The notes: generated from the sequence alone by a model not told the origin. A DNA stretch of 64,000 bases from DASZOC01 sp035550975 (GCA_035550975.1 DASZOC010000041.1:1-64000); one strand, 5' to 3'; shown: positions 17,193 through 29,122, counted from the first letter of the stretch. Numbers and translations: made by a program.

Positions 17193-17325
17193 GGTTGGAC
17201 TCCTGACGTCATGATCCGAAATAACTAGTCATCTGACTCATCGGCCCGCAGAAACCGGCGCTTTAGCAGGACCCAGGCCGAATCGGGCGAAAGGTACAGA
17301 GACGATCGATCCCGGAGGAAGAAGG

Positions 17326-18843
17326 ATGTTGCAAGCCCTCGCCGCGCGGCTGAGCGCCCTCGCCGTGACCGCTCTGATCGTGGCGAGCTTCGCCATCACC
17401 GAAGCGCCGTCGCGCGCTGTCGCGCAGCCGGGCGGCGACGGATCGGGCGGCCCCGCCGTCGCGCACTATGCGGGAGGCCGCGTCATCCGCGGCAAGACCG
17501 GACCCGACGCGAAGCTGTTCCGACCGAAAGACGCGAACGGCGGACCGATCAGCGCCGGCGAACCGACCCTCGGCGTGACCAACGACGACAACGTCTTCTA
17601 CACCGCGATCCAGAGCAACACCCGCATCGAGGTCCTGCGCTCCGCGAACGAGGGCAAGAGCTGGGACATCGTGTCGCCGAAGATCAACAACCGCAACGCC
17701 CAACTACTGTCGTTCGACCCCTACATCTGGGTCGACGACACCGAGGGAGCCGACCGCATCTTCACGATCGACCTGACCGTCGCGTGCTCCTACCTCTCGT
17801 TCAGTGACGACGAAGGCAAGACGTGGACGACGAACCCGCTGGCGTGCGGCCGGCCGGTGAACGACCACCAGACGCTGTTCGGCGGTCCTCCGGTATTCAG
17901 CCCGATGACCCTCTACCCGAACGTCGTCTACTACTGCTGGAACGACATCGCGTCGGCCTCGTGTGGCAAGTCGATCGACGGTGGTCTCACCTTCACGCCG
18001 ACCGGCTCCCCCGCTTTCTCCGGTTACGACCCGGCCGCGGAACAGCCCGGTGTGGATCCGAACAAGCGAGACATCAAAGGTCAGTGCGGGGGGCTGCACG
18101 GCCACGGGCACGTCGGCGACGACGGGACGGTTTATCTGCCGAAGGGCCACTGTGGCCAGCCGTGGTTGTCGATCAGCAAGGACGAGGGGGCGACGTGGGA
18201 GCACGTCCAGGTGGCCAAGAACGGAGTGGCTCACCACGAAGCCAGCGTCGCGACCGACCGGAAGGGCAACATCTACTACGCGTACAGCGGACGCGACCGC
18301 CTCATGTACCTCGTCGTCTCGAAGGACGGCGGCAAGAAGTGGTCGAAGCCGATGATGGTCGCGGCCCCCGGTGTGAACGAGACGAACCTGCCGAGCCTCG
18401 ACGTCGGAGACGTCGGCCGCGTCGCGATGGCGTACATGGGTACCGAGAACGGACCCGGGCAGCCGTTCCCCGAGCGCAAAGGCACCTCCACCAACCCCGG
18501 TTGCATGATCGCGCAGCTGCCGTGCCCGGCGCCTGAGGAGTACAAGAAGACGACCTGGAACGGCTACACGACGATCACGAGCAACGCGCTGGCGAAGAAC
18601 CCCGTCTTCTTCTCGACGACCGTCAACGCGAAGTCCGATCCGCTGAAGCGCACGACCTGCGGGCCCGGACGCTGCGGCCTCGACATCCTCGACTTCATCG
18701 ACGTCGTTATCGCACCGGACGGCGAAGTGTGGTCGTCGTGGGTCGACGCGTGCACGCTGGCGTGCGCCGAGAAAGGCGCGACGCAGGACTCGGGCTCGGA
18801 GGCCGTGGTGGGAAAGCTGGTCGGGAACCCGTACCTGCGCTAA
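17326..18843 (+). CDS. secreted BNR/Asp-box beta-propeller protein (sialidase-like fold)
   Basis: This is a 505-residue exported protein with a signal peptide (about 1-34). At least five Asp-box (BNR) motifs are visible: SANEGKSW, SDDEGKTW, SIDGGLTF, SKDEGATW and SKDGGKKW. These mark a six-bladed propeller as in sialidases and related glycosidases. The sialidase catalytic Arg triad and Tyr/Glu are not obvious, so glycosidase activity is not claimed. A His-rich stretch (GGLHGHGHVGDDG) in mid-protein could bind metal. GGAGGAAGAAGG precedes the ATG. Divergent from the histidine kinase. Confidence 0.85.
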   Translation: MLQALAARLSALAVTALIVASFAITEAPSRAVAQPGGDGSGGPAVAHYAGGRVIRGKTGPDAKLFRPKDANGGPISAGEPTLGVTNDDNVFYTAIQSNTRIEVLRSANEGKSWDIVSPKINNRNAQLLSFDPYIWVDDTEGADRIFTIDLTVACSYLSFSDDEGKTWTTNPLACGRPVNDHQTLFGGPPVFSPMTLYPNVVYYCWNDIASASCGKSIDGGLTFTPTGSPAFSGYDPAAEQPGVDPNKRDIKGQCGGLHGHGHVGDDGTVYLPKGHCGQPWLSISKDEGATWEHVQVAKNGVAHHEASVATDRKGNIYYAYSGRDRLMYLVVSKDGGKKWSKPMMVAAPGVNETNLPSLDVGDVGRVAMAYMGTENGPGQPFPERKGTSTNPGCMIAQLPCPAPEEYKKTTWNGYTTITSNALAKNPVFFSTTVNAKSDPLKRTTCGPGRCGLDILDFIDVVIAPDGEVWSSWVDACTLACAEKGATQDSGSEAVVGKLVGNPYLR

Positions 18844-18853
18844 CACTTTCCCG

Positions 18854-19744
18854 CTAGCCGCGCGTCACGAAACTCTCTACGTGTTCGGCGATCTCCTCGC
18901 CTTTGTCTTCCTGAAGGAAATGTGACGCGTCTGCGATCGGCACGAAGGTCGCGCCCGGGATGCGTTCGGTGAGGCGTCGTCCCGCGTCTTGCGAAAAGAT
19001 CGGATCCGAGTCGGAGAACGCGACCAGGGTGGGTTTGTCCCAGTTGCGCAATGCGTCACCCGTAGCGGTCATCGCGGCGGCTCCCGGGTCGTCTTCGGTC
19101 AACGGCACCAGCAGGGGAAAGGCCGCGACACCGGCTTTCGATGCCGCGTTGGGCCACGGCGCCTCGTATCCGGCGATGACATCCCGCGGAAGGTCGGTCA
19201 GGGTCGACGCTTGAAGGATGAAGCCCACCGGCAGATCCGGCGTGCGTTCGGCGAAGTTTCGCCACTGCATGAATGCGGGCGTCGGCCAGTTCGGGCCGGG
19301 CCGCATGATGCCGGTGTTCAGGATCACGAGGCGAGCGAACCGCTCCGGGTGCTCGACCGCCACGCGCAATCCGATCGGGCCGCCCCAGTCTTGGACGACC
19401 ACGGTGATGTCGCGGAGGTCGAGAGCCTCCACGAACTGGACGATCGAGTCGACGTGGCAGTCGTAGCTGTACCACCCGAGCTCCGTCGGTTTGTCCGAAC
19501 GTCCGAAGCCGACGTAGTCCGGGACGATCACGCGGCTGGCTCGCGCTAGCGCCGGGATCATCTTGCGGTACAGATACGCCCAGGTGGGTTCGCCGTGCAG
19601 CAACAGGATCGGCGACCCCGTCCCCTCGTCGACGTAGTGCATGCGGAGCCCGGCGAGGTCGCCCGCGAGGTCGAAGTAGTGCGGCGCGTAGCTGTATCCC
19701 GTCAGCCCTTCGAACCGCTCGTCCGGCGTCCGGAAAACCTCCAT
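18854..19744 (-). CDS. haloalkane dehalogenase (alpha/beta hydrolase)
   Basis: This 296-residue protein carries the haloalkane dehalogenase signature: oxyanion segment HGEPTWAYLYRKM (residues 50-62) and nucleophile Asp119 in VVVQDWGGPIG. The acidic and His members of the triad lie toward the C-terminus (His in ADASHFLQEDKG). The enzyme hydrolyses carbon-halogen bonds to alcohols in the cytosol. Epoxide hydrolase is the main alternative, but the HGEPTW motif favours a dehalogenase. Its ATG directly follows the TAG of aceE with no gap (TAGATG), so it is translationally coupled to pyruvate dehydrogenase, an unexpected pairing. Confidence 0.9.
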   Translation of the reverse strand: MEVFRTPDERFEGLTGYSYAPHYFDLAGDLAGLRMHYVDEGTGSPILLLHGEPTWAYLYRKMIPALARASRVIVPDYVGFGRSDKPTELGWYSYDCHVDSIVQFVEALDLRDITVVVQDWGGPIGLRVAVEHPERFARLVILNTGIMRPGPNWPTPAFMQWRNFAERTPDLPVGFILQASTLTDLPRDVIAGYEAPWPNAASKAGVAAFPLLVPLTEDDPGAAAMTATGDALRNWDKPTLVAFSDSDPIFSQDAGRRLTERIPGATFVPIADASHFLQEDKGEEIAEHVESFVTRG

Positions 19745-22420
<2,676 letters not shown>

Positions 22421-22424
22421 GAAA

Positions 22425-22479
22425 GGCCCCCACCTCTCTAGGGTCGGTTACCAGGGTAAACCGGCCGGAGGTGGAGGCC
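22425..22479 (-). promoter_or_regulatory. structured leader of aceE that pairs the ribosome-binding site
   Basis: Two nested inverted repeats form a hairpin ending 4 bases before the aceE ATG. The outer arms, 22425-22436 and 22468-22479, pair at 11 of 12 positions; the inner arms, 22442-22452 and 22455-22466, pair imperfectly. On the transcript the 3' outer arm contains GAGGTGGGGG, the only purine-rich Shine-Dalgarno candidate, so it is hidden when the stem forms. The structure could also act as terminator for the gene ending at 22497. Its regulatory role is inference. Confidence 0.5.
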
Positions 22480-22496
22480 TCTCTGTACTGAGTGCC

Positions 22497-24623
22497 TCAG
22501 CAGGCGCGCTTGCGGAACCTGTCTCCTCGCAGTGACTCGCAGCTGTCTCTGCCTGCGCCGCCGTACATCCTGACCTTGAAACGCTTACCCGGAACGGGAG
22601 CCTCTACGGAAAGGGTGTCGCGTCCGCCGCCGCCTCGCAGGATGAGCGTGATGTTCCCGGTCCCGGGCGCGACGGATACGTTGATCGTGTCGCGGCCCTT
22701 GCCACCCTTCAGCACGATCTTGCGGTGCTTCTTCGGACGCCCGCTCAGGCGCACGAACACCGAATCGTCACCGTCACCGGCCCTGAGGACGCGGCGTCGC
22801 CCCGCACCCGACAGCGTTCCACCCCCACCGGATTCGGAACTCCGCCCCATATCTCCCGCGACCTCGTGGCACACGATCATCCCGCCTTCCGCCGAGTCGA
22901 CCGACTCACCGCACCCGGGCCGCGGCTTTCCGGCCGAAGCTGCGCTCGCGTAGTCGTTGTCGTAGTTCGCGTCGTAGGTCGAACTCGCGACCCACGCGCT
23001 GTTCCACAGCTCGTAGTCCGTATTCCGAGTGACGGTGAGCGTCACCGTCGTCGTTTGGCCTGCGGCCAGCGTGCCGAGGTCGCACCGAAGCTCACGATAG
23101 ACCCATCCCGACGCGTCGCCGCCTTCCATCTCCATCTCGTCGTCGTAGGTCTCCTCGAAGATCGTGCACGAGTCGGTGGTGTCGCTCGACGTCCACGACA
23201 CGTAATCCGTCCCGTCGGGTATCCCCGCCGTCAACGAGACGTTGCCTGCCGGGTTCGGGCCATGGTTCGTAACTGCGATGTCGTAGTCGAACTGCGAACC
23301 CACCGGTGGGTTCTCGGGGCTCTGCATCTTGACGCCGACATCGGCGGGGATGCTCTTGTCGGCGGCCATGTGGTCCTCGACGTAGCTGTTCTCGTAGTCG
23401 GGGTCGTAGTTGTCGCTCCACACCGAACCGCCCATCCAGTACTCCCGCGCCCTCACGCGCGTGACCGCGAGCGTGAAAGAGGCGGATTGCCCGGCGGCGA
23501 GAGATGCAACCTTGCAGGAGATCCCCTGGTAGTCGTCCTGCGTGCACGGCTCGCCACCTTCCGCAGGCGTTATCGAGCGCAATGCCAGTTCCTGCGGCAA
23601 CCACGTCTCCACCCGAACGTTAGGGGCCGCGACCGGACCCAGGTTCGTCACCGTCAAGGTGTAGTCGAACTCTTCACCGACGAGCGCGAACGACTTCGAC
23701 CGCTGCAGCGTCATCGTGAGATCGGACGTGACCGACGGATGCCCCGGGTGCGATGCCTCTGCCCAGTCGTTGTCGTAGTTGTCGTCGAACGACGACGTCG
23801 AAACCCACACGCTGCTCCACAACTCGTGCGGGTCGGTCCTGACGACCGTGACCGTGATGACGCTTTGGGTCGCGAAAGCCATGTCGCCGAGGCTGCACCT
23901 GACCTCGCGGTGGTAATACGGACCACCCTCGACACCTGCTTCGTCGTAGACCTCTTCGTGCAACGAACATTCGTCCGCAGGGTCGGACGACGACACCGAC
24001 ACGAAGCGCACGCCCTCCGCCAAAGACTGCACGAACCTGACGTCGTGCGCCCGCTGGGGGCCGTAGTTGATGACCTTGGAGACGTAGTCGAACGTCGTGT
24101 CGGGATCGGGTTGCTCGGGGAAGCGCGTCGTCACCGACACGTCTGCGGGGTTACTCCGGTCGGGAGCGATGCGGATGCCGTCGTAGTTGTTCTCGAGATC
24201 CGTCTCGATCTCGGGGCTCGAGATCCACGCATCCACCCACGTCTCGCGCGCCATCAGCCGCGTGAAGCTCAGCTCGACCGTCGCGGACGCGCCGGCACCC
24301 AACGTCGCCAGCTCGCAGCGCAGCTCCCTGTGTTCGTTCTGTGTGCAGACGACGCCTGGATCCGAGGCCGAATATGCATCCCGCTGCAGCGCATCGGAGA
24401 CATAGCTGCCGACGACGACGTTCGTAGCAGCCTCCGAGCCGGTATTCCGCAGCGTGATCGTGGTCGAGAAGCTCTCGCCCCTGAGCGGCGTCCTGGCCGG
24501 ACCCGCGACGGTCACCGCTAGATCGACACCCTCGGTCGGTGCGGCATGGGCGGGAACGCCGACCAGTGAAACGAGCAACGCCAGCGCGGCTGGTAGAACG
24601 ATGTTTCGACCTCGCATGTTCAC
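22497..24623 (-). CDS. secreted DUF11/CARDB-type repeat protein with RTX-like C-terminal repeats
   Basis: This is a 708-residue exported protein (signal peptide about 1-27). It has four tandem beta-sandwich modules of about 135 residues (about 30-155, 160-295, 300-425, 430-560), each with the DUF11/CARDB cadence: FDYTLTVTNLGPVAAPNV, a CTI/CSL segment, LRCDLGTLAAGQTTTVTL and a closing Asp/Asn/Tyr-rich DxNYDNDYA. The modules alternate, 1/3 and 2/4 being most alike. A Gly-rich linker is followed by four RTX-like nonapeptides (GDGDDSVFV, GGKGRDTINV, GGGGRDTLSV, GGAGRDSCES) that probably bind calcium. It looks like a surface adhesin or stalk. Divergent from the CocE gene. Confidence 0.85.
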   Translation of the reverse strand: MNMRGRNIVLPAALALLVSLVGVPAHAAPTEGVDLAVTVAGPARTPLRGESFSTTITLRNTGSEAATNVVVGSYVSDALQRDAYSASDPGVVCTQNEHRELRCELATLGAGASATVELSFTRLMARETWVDAWISSPEIETDLENNYDGIRIAPDRSNPADVSVTTRFPEQPDPDTTFDYVSKVINYGPQRAHDVRFVQSLAEGVRFVSVSSSDPADECSLHEEVYDEAGVEGGPYYHREVRCSLGDMAFATQSVITVTVVRTDPHELWSSVWVSTSSFDDNYDNDWAEASHPGHPSVTSDLTMTLQRSKSFALVGEEFDYTLTVTNLGPVAAPNVRVETWLPQELALRSITPAEGGEPCTQDDYQGISCKVASLAAGQSASFTLAVTRVRAREYWMGGSVWSDNYDPDYENSYVEDHMAADKSIPADVGVKMQSPENPPVGSQFDYDIAVTNHGPNPAGNVSLTAGIPDGTDYVSWTSSDTTDSCTIFEETYDDEMEMEGGDASGWVYRELRCDLGTLAAGQTTTVTLTVTRNTDYELWNSAWVASSTYDANYDNDYASAASAGKPRPGCGESVDSAEGGMIVCHEVAGDMGRSSESGGGGTLSGAGRRRVLRAGDGDDSVFVRLSGRPKKHRKIVLKGGKGRDTINVSVAPGTGNITLILRGGGGRDTLSVEAPVPGKRFKVRMYGGAGRDSCESLRGDRFRKRAC

Positions 24624-24642
24624 TTTCTCCTTCGGACATGTG

Positions 24643-24680
24643 ACCTGAGCTTGCTTTGGCGAGCTTTCGACGGCTCAGGT
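24643..24680. repeat. inverted repeat in the divergent intergenic region
   Basis: Perfect 8-base arms ACCTGAGC (24643-24650) and GCTCAGGT (24673-24680) lie 20 bases upstream of the DUF11-protein ATG, between it and the divergent CocE hydrolase gene. The spacer also contains a smaller imperfect repeat (AGCTTGC / GCGAGCT). It could be an operator shared by both genes or a leader hairpin; no experimental basis. Confidence 0.35.
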
Positions 24681-24775
24681 GGCCAAAAGGTTGCTGAGGT
24701 CGAGGAAGAAATTGTCGCACGCAGGAGGCGCCGTAGCTAGGAGGAGCGGGAGGCCGTCACGGCGAACCTCCCGGC

Positions 24776-26533
24776 ATGACCCGCCTTCGCCGCGCCTCCG
24801 CCTGCCTCATCCCCCTCGTGCTGGGCGTCATGGTCGTGGCCATCGCTCCCGCCTCCGGTCGCACGCCGCTGTCCGATCCCATCATCACGGCGGGCCCCCC
24901 GGCCGACTACACGAAGATCAAGGGGCTCTCGCAGCCGCGGTACAAGACTGTGCGGGACAGCTATCAGGTCGAGATGGCCGACGGGGTCAAGATGTACGTC
25001 GAAGTGGAGCGCCCGAAGGCGCCGGGACGCTTCGCGACAATCCTCGAGCTCAGCCCCTACCACGGGACGCTGGCGGACCGGAAGGGCACCAGGATCCTGC
25101 CGGGACCCAAGGACGCATCGGGTCAGGCGATCGGTCTATCCGGCTACTTCGCGCCGCGCGGCTACGCGGTCGTCTTCGCCGACCTCCGCGGCACGGGCCG
25201 GTCCGAGGGCTGCCTCGACCACATGGGCCCGAACGACCAGTCCGACGCGAAGACGATCGTGGAGTGGGCCGCGAAGCAGAAGTGGTCCAACGGCCGCGTC
25301 GGGATGACGGGTCACTCGTACGTGGGCTCGACACCGCAGATGGCGGCATCGCAGAACCCGAAGGGGCTCGTGACCATCGTTCCCAGCGCGGGTCTTGCGG
25401 CCATGTACCACCACGAATTCCAGCTCGGCGTCCCCTACTGGCTGCAGTGGGCGGGGCCTCTGTTCGCGTACGAGCAGCTCGCGATGGAGCGCTACCTCCC
25501 GGGTGAGGACAACTTCGGCGGCGACCCTCGCGGCGCCGCGTGCGGGTGGACGCAGTCGGCCGCAGTGACCGGCGAGGCGTACTTCTCGGGGGCCGAGACG
25601 TCGTGGCATGTCGAACGAGACTTCCGCAAGGGAGCCGCGCGCTCGAAGATCCCCATGTTCCTCGTGCACGGCATCAACGACAACGCAGCGCGGGTAGCGG
25701 CGACCGACTGGTTCGTGTGGCGCGATGGACCGCGCGGCGACAAGGCATGGATCGGCCAGTGGGATCACGGATCGGGCCGCCACCCCAACTCCCGCACCTG
25801 CCTGCAGAGCGCGCGGGAACAGTGCACCGACGACCAGTGGACCGCGGCTCTGCACGCGTGGTTCGACAAGCACCTACAGCAGCGCAACGTCAAGACCGGC
25901 CCCGCGGCCGAGGTGTTCCTCAATGACGGCACGGTTTTCACGTCACCCGAATGGCCGCCTCCGACGAGCAAGCTGAAGCTTTTCCCGGCGGAGGGCGGGG
26001 CGCTCGACGATCGACCGGCCGACGAGGGTGAGAGCAGCTACATCGCCGACACGCAAGGGTTCAACAACGAGTTCCGAACCGGACACGTCGCGTTCGAGAC
26101 GGCACCCGTGAAACGGGACATGTTGATCGCAGGGGTTCCGAAGATGCACCTGTCGATCTCGGTCACGAGCCCCAGGATCCACGTGATCCCGTCGCTCTAC
26201 GACGTCAAGGGCACCAGCGCAGACCGGATCGGTCAGTCCTTCTGTGCCGTCAACCCCGAGCTACGCAACGGGATCGGCAAGCCGGCGCCGGTGATCCCCG
26301 GCGAGGTCATGGAGTTCGACATCGAGTGCCAGCCCCAGGCGCATCTGCTCGAGAAGGGCCACAAGCTGCGGTTGATCGTGGCGTCGAGCCACCCCGACAA
26401 GGTTCCTACGTTCGCGGCGGGGGCTCGGGTCACCGTCTATTCGGGCGGTGAAGAGGGAACCAGCCTGACGCTTCCGGTGATCTACGACCCGCACGTCTAC
26501 AAAGACCCCTACAGCCGCACGCTCCCGCAGTAA
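24776..26533 (+). CDS. secreted CocE/NonD (S15-type) hydrolase
   Basis: This is a 585-residue exported protein with a signal peptide (about 1-29). It has an alpha/beta hydrolase domain of the X-Pro dipeptidyl-peptidase/cocaine esterase family: VVFADLRGTGRSEG and nucleophile elbow GHSYVG (Ser181), with the acidic/His part of the triad near GQWDHGSGRHP. A C-terminal galactose-binding-like jelly roll runs from about residue 385. Members cleave acyl esters or proline dipeptides; the substrate is unknown. It is the compact counterpart of the 1612-residue enzyme at 9295. Confidence 0.9.
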   Translation: MTRLRRASACLIPLVLGVMVVAIAPASGRTPLSDPIITAGPPADYTKIKGLSQPRYKTVRDSYQVEMADGVKMYVEVERPKAPGRFATILELSPYHGTLADRKGTRILPGPKDASGQAIGLSGYFAPRGYAVVFADLRGTGRSEGCLDHMGPNDQSDAKTIVEWAAKQKWSNGRVGMTGHSYVGSTPQMAASQNPKGLVTIVPSAGLAAMYHHEFQLGVPYWLQWAGPLFAYEQLAMERYLPGEDNFGGDPRGAACGWTQSAAVTGEAYFSGAETSWHVERDFRKGAARSKIPMFLVHGINDNAARVAATDWFVWRDGPRGDKAWIGQWDHGSGRHPNSRTCLQSAREQCTDDQWTAALHAWFDKHLQQRNVKTGPAAEVFLNDGTVFTSPEWPPPTSKLKLFPAEGGALDDRPADEGESSYIADTQGFNNEFRTGHVAFETAPVKRDMLIAGVPKMHLSISVTSPRIHVIPSLYDVKGTSADRIGQSFCAVNPELRNGIGKPAPVIPGEVMEFDIECQPQAHLLEKGHKLRLIVASSHPDKVPTFAAGARVTVYSGGEEGTSLTLPVIYDPHVYKDPYSRTLPQ

Positions 26534-26623
26534 ACGGTCACGCGCCGAAAACTCCTTCCACGAGCGCCGCGGCGGGGATTTCGACAAGGTCAGCGGGGTT
26601 TCGATGAATCAGGCGCGGCACCT

Positions 26624-26670
26624 AGTTCCGCGCCGTAGGTCTCGTTTATCGAGACTCAGCGCGCGGAACT
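26624..26670. terminator. 47-nt symmetric hairpin, probable terminator
   Basis: Perfect 10-base arms AGTTCCGCGC (26624-26633) and GCGCGGAACT (26661-26670) enclose a 5x5 internal loop, then a perfect 6-base stem (GTCTCG / CGAGAC) and a 5-base TTTAT loop. It lies 90 bases after the CocE gene and before a lower-GC gene group. The total length and layout match the hairpin at 3363-3409 although the sequences differ. Confidence 0.6.
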
Positions 26671-26726
26671 CGCCGCAGAGTCCTGCCCCGGGAAGTGACT
26701 TGCACCAATGATGAGGAGCTGACGTA

Positions 26727-27644
26727 ATGGATCTCGACGAGCTCAGGAGCGAGGTATTTGAGCTCTATGAGAAGCATGAGTACGAACAAGCTCTAGTAGT
26801 CGCCCGGGCCGCGGTGGATGAGTTCCCGGCGAACGCGAGCTACTGGGTCGCCTGTCTGCTTGCGGTCACTCACGATCCAGAAGGCGCGCTCGATGCGCTC
26901 GATGAAGGACTTGCCCGAGGTGGTTGGTGGCCTCCCGCGATGCTCGTCATGGACCCGGACCTCGACTCCATCCGAGATTCCGAGCGCTTCGCGGATGTCA
27001 CTGCCAGGTCGGAAAACGCGTGGAAGAAAGCCTTCAAAGCCGCGCCTGAGATCCACATCTACCCTCCGACCTCCGAACCATCGGGAGCGCTTCTCGTTGC
27101 GCTCCACGGCATGCCCGGTGACAGACCAGACACTTTCGCGGGGCATTGGACCGGGGCATGTGAACACGGAGCGGTCGTCGTTGTCCCCGAGTCCAGTCAA
27201 CCGCATACTCCCGAGGGCGGCCGGTGTTGGGTGGACGACGAGCGAACCGACAAGGATCTGCGACTCGTCTGCGACGAGGTTATCTCCGCGCACGCGATCG
27301 ACCCGTCAAAGGTCGTTCTGTGCGGTTTCTCCCAGGGAGGTCGTGTCGCGATCACCCGCTCGCTTGCTGGCGCACCCTTCGAGACCTGTGGATTCATCGC
27401 GGTCGCACCGGCTGTCGCGGATCACCAGCTCGATGGAACCTTAACCAGTGCTGGTCGAAGTCTGCGAGGCGTTTTCGTCATTGGGACGGACGATTTCGTC
27501 TTCGAACCGGTGCGCGCGTTCCACAGCGAAGGAGCTGAGCAGGGCTTCGAATGGCGCCTTCATGAAGTCCGGGATCTCGGGCACGAGTTCCCAGAGGACT
27601 TCAGTGCTCGCCTCATAGAAGCGATGCGGTTTGTCTTGGCATAA
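26727..27644 (+). CDS. alpha/beta hydrolase (carboxylesterase/phospholipase type) with TPR-like N-terminus
   Basis: This 305-residue cytosolic protein has an N-terminal helical part (about 1-90) that reads like one to two TPR units (YEKHEYEQALVVARAAVDEFP). A serine hydrolase domain of the phospholipase/carboxylesterase family follows: LLVALHGMPGD (oxyanion), VVVVPESSQ, and nucleophile elbow CGFSQGG, with Asp in GTDDFVF and His in LGHEFPED. It starts a compact plus-strand trio of lower GC than the surroundings. AGGAGCTG lies before the ATG. The substrate is unknown. Confidence 0.85.
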   Translation: MDLDELRSEVFELYEKHEYEQALVVARAAVDEFPANASYWVACLLAVTHDPEGALDALDEGLARGGWWPPAMLVMDPDLDSIRDSERFADVTARSENAWKKAFKAAPEIHIYPPTSEPSGALLVALHGMPGDRPDTFAGHWTGACEHGAVVVVPESSQPHTPEGGRCWVDDERTDKDLRLVCDEVISAHAIDPSKVVLCGFSQGGRVAITRSLAGAPFETCGFIAVAPAVADHQLDGTLTSAGRSLRGVFVIGTDDFVFEPVRAFHSEGAEQGFEWRLHEVRDLGHEFPEDFSARLIEAMRFVLA

Positions 27645-27661
27645 CGGGGCACATCGATAAA

Positions 27662-28435
27662 GTGACCCCGACCAAACCCGATCCTAGGGCGCGCGCATTC
27701 GATCGAGTTGTCGACGCCTACGAGCGGGGTCGACCCGGTTACCCGCCGGAAGCAGTCGACCGCCTCACAACAGCGCTAGACATCGGACCGCGCTCAACGA
27801 TTCTGGATCTCGGTGCCGGGACCGGCAAACTGACGAAGCTCCTGATCGGTTCCGGTGCCACGGTCTTGGCGGCAGAGCCCCTGCCGAACATGCGCATGCA
27901 GCTGGCGTCGTCGGTTCCCGACGCGGTCGCGCTCGCAGCGAAGGCAGAAGCTCTTCCTCTGCGACCTAAGACCGTCAACGCGGTAATGGTCGCGGAAGCG
28001 TTCCACTGGTTCTCATTCCCGGAAGCCGTGAGAGAGATCCACCACGTGCTGAAGCCGGGCGGGGGTCTGGGATTGTTGTGGAACTGGCCCGCTGAAAGCG
28101 GGCAGAAATGGACCGGTCAGATACGACACGTACTCGATAGCTACGGAAAGGACGCCCGGAACTTTCACACAACACCGTGGAGAGCCACCCTCGAGCAATC
28201 CGGCGACTTCACCCGTGTTTCGGAAGCGACAATCCCTTGGCTCTTCGAATCGACGTCCGATACGCTTCTCGCCCGCATCGAATCGATCAGTTTTATCGCC
28301 GAACTTCCATCGCGTGAACGCGTCGAGGTGCTGGAAGAAATCGAGCAGATACTCCAGAACGACCCCGAGACGAAAGACGGAGCCGTGATCAGCTCCCCCT
28401 ACAACACGCACCTTTTCTGGTGCTTCACGAAATGA
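27662..28435 (+). CDS. class I SAM-dependent methyltransferase
   Basis: This 257-residue protein has the Methyltransf_11 fold. Motif I is ILDLGAGTGKLTKLL (about residues 40-54), the acidic residue after strand 2 is in VLAAEPLPNMR, and the strand 4 segment AVMVAEAFHWF is followed by EIHHVLKPGGGLGLLWN. The substrate is not predictable. The GTG start at 27662 has only a weak ribosome-binding site, and it lies 17 bases after the preceding hydrolase, so it probably depends on that gene's transcript. Confidence 0.88.
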   Translation: MTPTKPDPRARAFDRVVDAYERGRPGYPPEAVDRLTTALDIGPRSTILDLGAGTGKLTKLLIGSGATVLAAEPLPNMRMQLASSVPDAVALAAKAEALPLRPKTVNAVMVAEAFHWFSFPEAVREIHHVLKPGGGLGLLWNWPAESGQKWTGQIRHVLDSYGKDARNFHTTPWRATLEQSGDFTRVSEATIPWLFESTSDTLLARIESISFIAELPSRERVEVLEEIEQILQNDPETKDGAVISSPYNTHLFWCFTK

Positions 28436-28479
28436 AGGGCGGCAGTCTTGTGTGGGCAACGAAACGTGCCATCTGAGCA

Positions 28480-29052
28480 GTGACGACAGATCACAACGTC
28501 ATTGAGTACCCCAAGCCCCCGCTCGAAACGGGGTTCATTCGCCTACGCCGCTGGACCGAAGATGACATCGCGTGGCAAGTGGAGTTGTTCGAAGGGGACA
28601 CTGAGCTGGAGCGGTGGGGTGACAGCCCGATCCCCTATACAGAGGAGACAGCGCGGGAGAGCTTTGCACGTAGTGAAGAACGTCGTCGTGAAGGTGAGGC
28701 CATTTTCTTTGCCATCGAAGACGCATCAAGTGGCGAGCTCGTCGGAGGCGTTCAGCTCATCAACGTCAACAAGAACCGAGCCACGGCGGGCATCGGGTAC
28801 TGGGTCGCAACGCCCGCACGCAACCGAGGTGTTGCTACCGCGGCGGTCAAGGTGCTGAGTGCTTGGGCGTTCGAAGCCCTTAGTCTCAAGCGCATCGAGC
28901 TATGGACCGTTCCGGGCAACGCCTCGTCTGAGCGCGTCGCCGAGAAGGCAGGCTTTACGCGCGAGGGAGTACTGCGCTCCTATGCCGAGATCCGAGGCCA
29001 ACGAACGGATGCCGTCATGTACTCCCGGTTGCCCGGCGACTCGAAGGCGTAA
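28480..29052 (+). CDS. GNAT family N-acetyltransferase (RimJ/RimL type)
   Basis: This 190-residue protein resembles the RimJ/RimL branch of GNAT enzymes. It begins with a FIRLRRWTEDDI-type N-terminus. The acetyl-CoA loop is GYWVATPARNRGVATAAVKVLSAWAF and the C-terminal part is LKRIELWTVPGNASSERVAEKAGF. It would acetylate an amino group on a protein N-terminus or small molecule. The GTG start at 28480 lacks a strong ribosome-binding site. It is third in the lower-GC trio and convergent with nei. Confidence 0.9.
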   Translation: MTTDHNVIEYPKPPLETGFIRLRRWTEDDIAWQVELFEGDTELERWGDSPIPYTEETARESFARSEERRREGEAIFFAIEDASSGELVGGVQLINVNKNRATAGIGYWVATPARNRGVATAAVKVLSAWAFEALSLKRIELWTVPGNASSERVAEKAGFTREGVLRSYAEIRGQRTDAVMYSRLPGDSKA

Positions 29053-29122
29053 CGGTTGCGAAAATGCCTTTCTCTCACGGGCGAAGCGCGATCCTCCCTA
29101 GGGACAACCACCTACGAAACCG

